From Candidatus Bathyarchaeota archaeon (GTDB taxonomy: Archaea > Thermoproteota > Bathyarchaeia > Bathyarchaeales > Bathycorpusculaceae), in the NCBI GenBank assembly GCA_003151735.1, contig PLYI01000065.1, positions 31,473-95,472 on the forward strand: DNA of 64,000 nucleotides. Direction: 5' to 3'. Of the stretch, positions 62,776 through 64,000 are shown piece by piece; the stretch's first letter is position 1; each line of letters opens with the position of its first letter. The notes beneath the pieces were generated by a model. The model was not told the origin of the DNA and made no database searches. It was given only the letters and a program-made list of their open reading frames with translations. Made by a program: the position numbers and the translations under genes.

Positions 62776-64000
62776 ATGGCGCGTTATAGGCAAACCGACG
62801 AAATTGTAAAACTGATGGAAACCCCAATATACATACGCAACACCAGCATCATCGCCCATGTTGACCATGGAAAAACCACCCTGTCCGACAGCTTACTCGC
62901 AGCAGCAGGCATCATCAGCACACAAACCGCCGGACAAAAACTGTTCCTTGACTCATGGGATCTTGAGCAGAAACGTCAAATGACCGTTTTCGCCTCAAAC
63001 GTCAGCCTTGTCCATACCTATCAGGAAAAAGATTACTTAATCAACCTAATTGACACACCCGGCCACATCGACTTTTCAGGTGCTGTAACAAGAAGCTTAC
63101 GAGCCGTCGACGGCGCCCTTGTTGTAGTGGATGCCGTTGAAGGACCCATGACTCAAACAGAAACCGTTCTGATGCAGGCTCTACGCGAACGCGTAAAACC
63201 CATCCTGTTCATCAACAAAGTTGACCGATTAATCAAAGAAATCAAGCTAACACCACTTGAGATTCAAAAGAAATTTGCCAAGATTCTTCTACGAGTCAAC
63301 AACCTGATCGAGAAATATGCACCTGCTGAACACAAAAAAGATTGGCAAGTTACTGTTGAAGATGGCCGCGTGGCTTTCGGTTCAGCCTTACACAAGTGGG
63401 GTTTGAACATTGACCACATGAAAATGAAGAAAATATCCTTCCAAGATATCATCGATGCATACTCTGGTGACCCAATTGAGGTTGGCAGAAAAGTCGATGA
63501 ACTGAGCAAAAGAGCACCATTGCCCGAACCAGTCTTGGACATGTTCGTTAAGCATCTTCCAAATCCTTATGAGGCACAGCCCTACAGGCAGCCTCAAATT
63601 TGGCCAGGCGACGTGGCTAGCCCAACAGGTCAGGGAATGGCAAAAGTCGATGCTAAAGCACCATTACTGATGTGTATCTCCACCATTGAAGTTGACCCAC
63701 ACAGCGGAACAGTTGCTATCGGCAGAATCTTTAGCGGTTCAATCGAGAGAGGCAAAACAGTTCAGCTTGTAAGCAGCAGCCAAAAAGGCACCATTTCACA
63801 GGTCTTCATGAGTATGGCAACAGACCGAGTGCTCATCGATCATGTGCCAGCAGGCAACATCGGAGCCATCTCAGGCTTACCGTCCATTCACGTCGGCGAA
63901 ACCATCGCTGAAGACGGCCAAGAAGTCCACTCTTTCGAAGGCTTACGTTACGTTTCAGACCCGGTCGTAACCGTCGCGGTTGAACCAGAAGACGTCAAAG
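62776..64000 (+). CDS. fusA: Translation elongation factor 2 (partial, cut by window end)
   Basis: ATG 62776 opens a frame that runs past the end of the window (408 codons seen of about 730). It begins MARYRQTDEIVKLMETPIYI, then the P-loop IIAHVDHGKTTLSD, switch II INLIDTPGHIDFSGAVTR, and the NKVD motif FINKVDRLIKE. Domain II follows (TIEVDPHSGTVAIGRIFSGS). Archaeal EF-2 drives translocation on the ribosome. It is 27 kb from rps12-rps7. The ORF track omits it because it has no stop inside the window. Confidence 0.96.
   Translation, partial: MARYRQTDEIVKLMETPIYIRNTSIIAHVDHGKTTLSDSLLAAAGIISTQTAGQKLFLDSWDLEQKRQMTVFASNVSLVHTYQEKDYLINLIDTPGHIDFSGAVTRSLRAVDGALVVVDAVEGPMTQTETVLMQALRERVKPILFINKVDRLIKEIKLTPLEIQKKFAKILLRVNNLIEKYAPAEHKKDWQVTVEDGRVAFGSALHKWGLNIDHMKMKKISFQDIIDAYSGDPIEVGRKVDELSKRAPLPEPVLDMFVKHLPNPYEAQPYRQPQIWPGDVASPTGQGMAKVDAKAPLLMCISTIEVDPHSGTVAIGRIFSGSIERGKTVQLVSSSQKGTISQVFMSMATDRVLIDHVPAGNIGAISGLPSIHVGETIAEDGQEVHSFEGLRYVSDPVVTVAVEPEDVK

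Noticed and set aside
62776-64000. EF-2 switch I reads KRQMTVFASN instead of the common RGITI
   Set aside because: The Thr needed for Mg2+/GTP binding is kept, and RQxTV variants are, as far as I recall, found in other TACK archaeal EF-2 proteins, so it is not unusual.
1-64000. CRISPR arrays, insertion sequences, rRNA genes and integrases
   Set aside because: No regularly spaced repeats, transposase or integrase motifs or rRNA sequences were found on either strand.

Overview
The window is archaeal. The sequence shows an archaeal-type two-subunit PheRS, ribosomal protein P1 (L12) with its acidic tail, EF-2, an S12-S7 gene pair, NreA with a C-terminal PIP-box, inositol-1-phosphate synthase, tetrahydromethanopterin-dependent cyclohydrolase (Mch), a siroheme-dependent heme pathway (Ahb), encoded CCA on most of the tRNAs, frequent TTG/GTG starts and A/T-rich TATA boxes. 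Gene content and the style of the proteins suggest a Bathyarchaeia-like member of the Thermoproteota/TACK group with an H4MPT-type C1 pathway. That placement is inference, because no marker phylogeny could be run.

Layout. 0-4 kb: an Lrp/AsnC regulator, then a tight heme operon (two siroheme decarboxylase subunits, AhbC, AhbD). 4-6 kb: two decayed genes around tRNA-Ile and tRNA-Arg. 6-8 kb: a metal ABC transporter pair with a Nudix gene. 8-12 kb: a long coiled-coil protein of unknown function, NreA, and a frameshifted kinase-fold gene. 12-15 kb: an MgtA-like P-type ATPase and tRNA-Asp. 15-19 kb: a GT-C-like membrane protein, a flavin split-barrel protein, a membrane protein and two very small genes. 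19-23 kb: three related predicted nucleotidyltransferases around a strong hairpin and a stretch of decayed sequence. 23-26 kb: a CitG-like protein, a small membrane protein, Mch and an orphan ECF S-component. 26-33 kb: a coiled-coil protein, pheS-pheT and an ABC-2 exporter. 33-35 kb: small Cys-rich proteins and a broken histidine kinase. 35-38 kb: rps12-rps7, a surface protein and an Obg/DRG-like GTPase. 38-46 kb: GT-C and GT2 glycosylation genes, an unknown protein, a PAS histidine kinase, a surface protein and tRNA-Ala. 46-52 kb: ino1, PGI/PMI, a SPOUT methyltransferase, a presenilin-like protease, ribosomal P1 and an EF-Tu/SelB-like protein without a P-loop. 52-54.5 kb: three consecutive broken genes. 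54.5-64 kb: a stand-alone RAM domain, an Ig-like surface protein, DUF763, DUF998, a radical SAM protein, a Na,K-ATPase-like pump and the start of EF-2.

How the genes fit together. The Ahb operon makes heme b from siroheme. Ino1 and PGI/PMI share glucose-6-phosphate and lie convergently, which fits inositol-lipid synthesis. The GT2 and GT-C enzymes and three secreted proteins with C-terminal membrane anchors point to a glycosylated cell surface. Mch with a nearby CitG-like gene fits C1 metabolism.

The most notable pattern is the contrast between long intact housekeeping genes and a set of accessory genes (stomatin-like, secreted protein, kinase-fold, histidine kinase, acyltransferase, ParB-like, YdjM-like) carrying stops, frameshifts and deletions. 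Several frameshifts are single extra bases in short homopolymer runs, so some may be assembly errors, while the genes with several different lesions look truly decayed. The best candidates for something undescribed are the nucleotidyltransferase trio and the P-loop-less SelB/EF-Tu-like protein.
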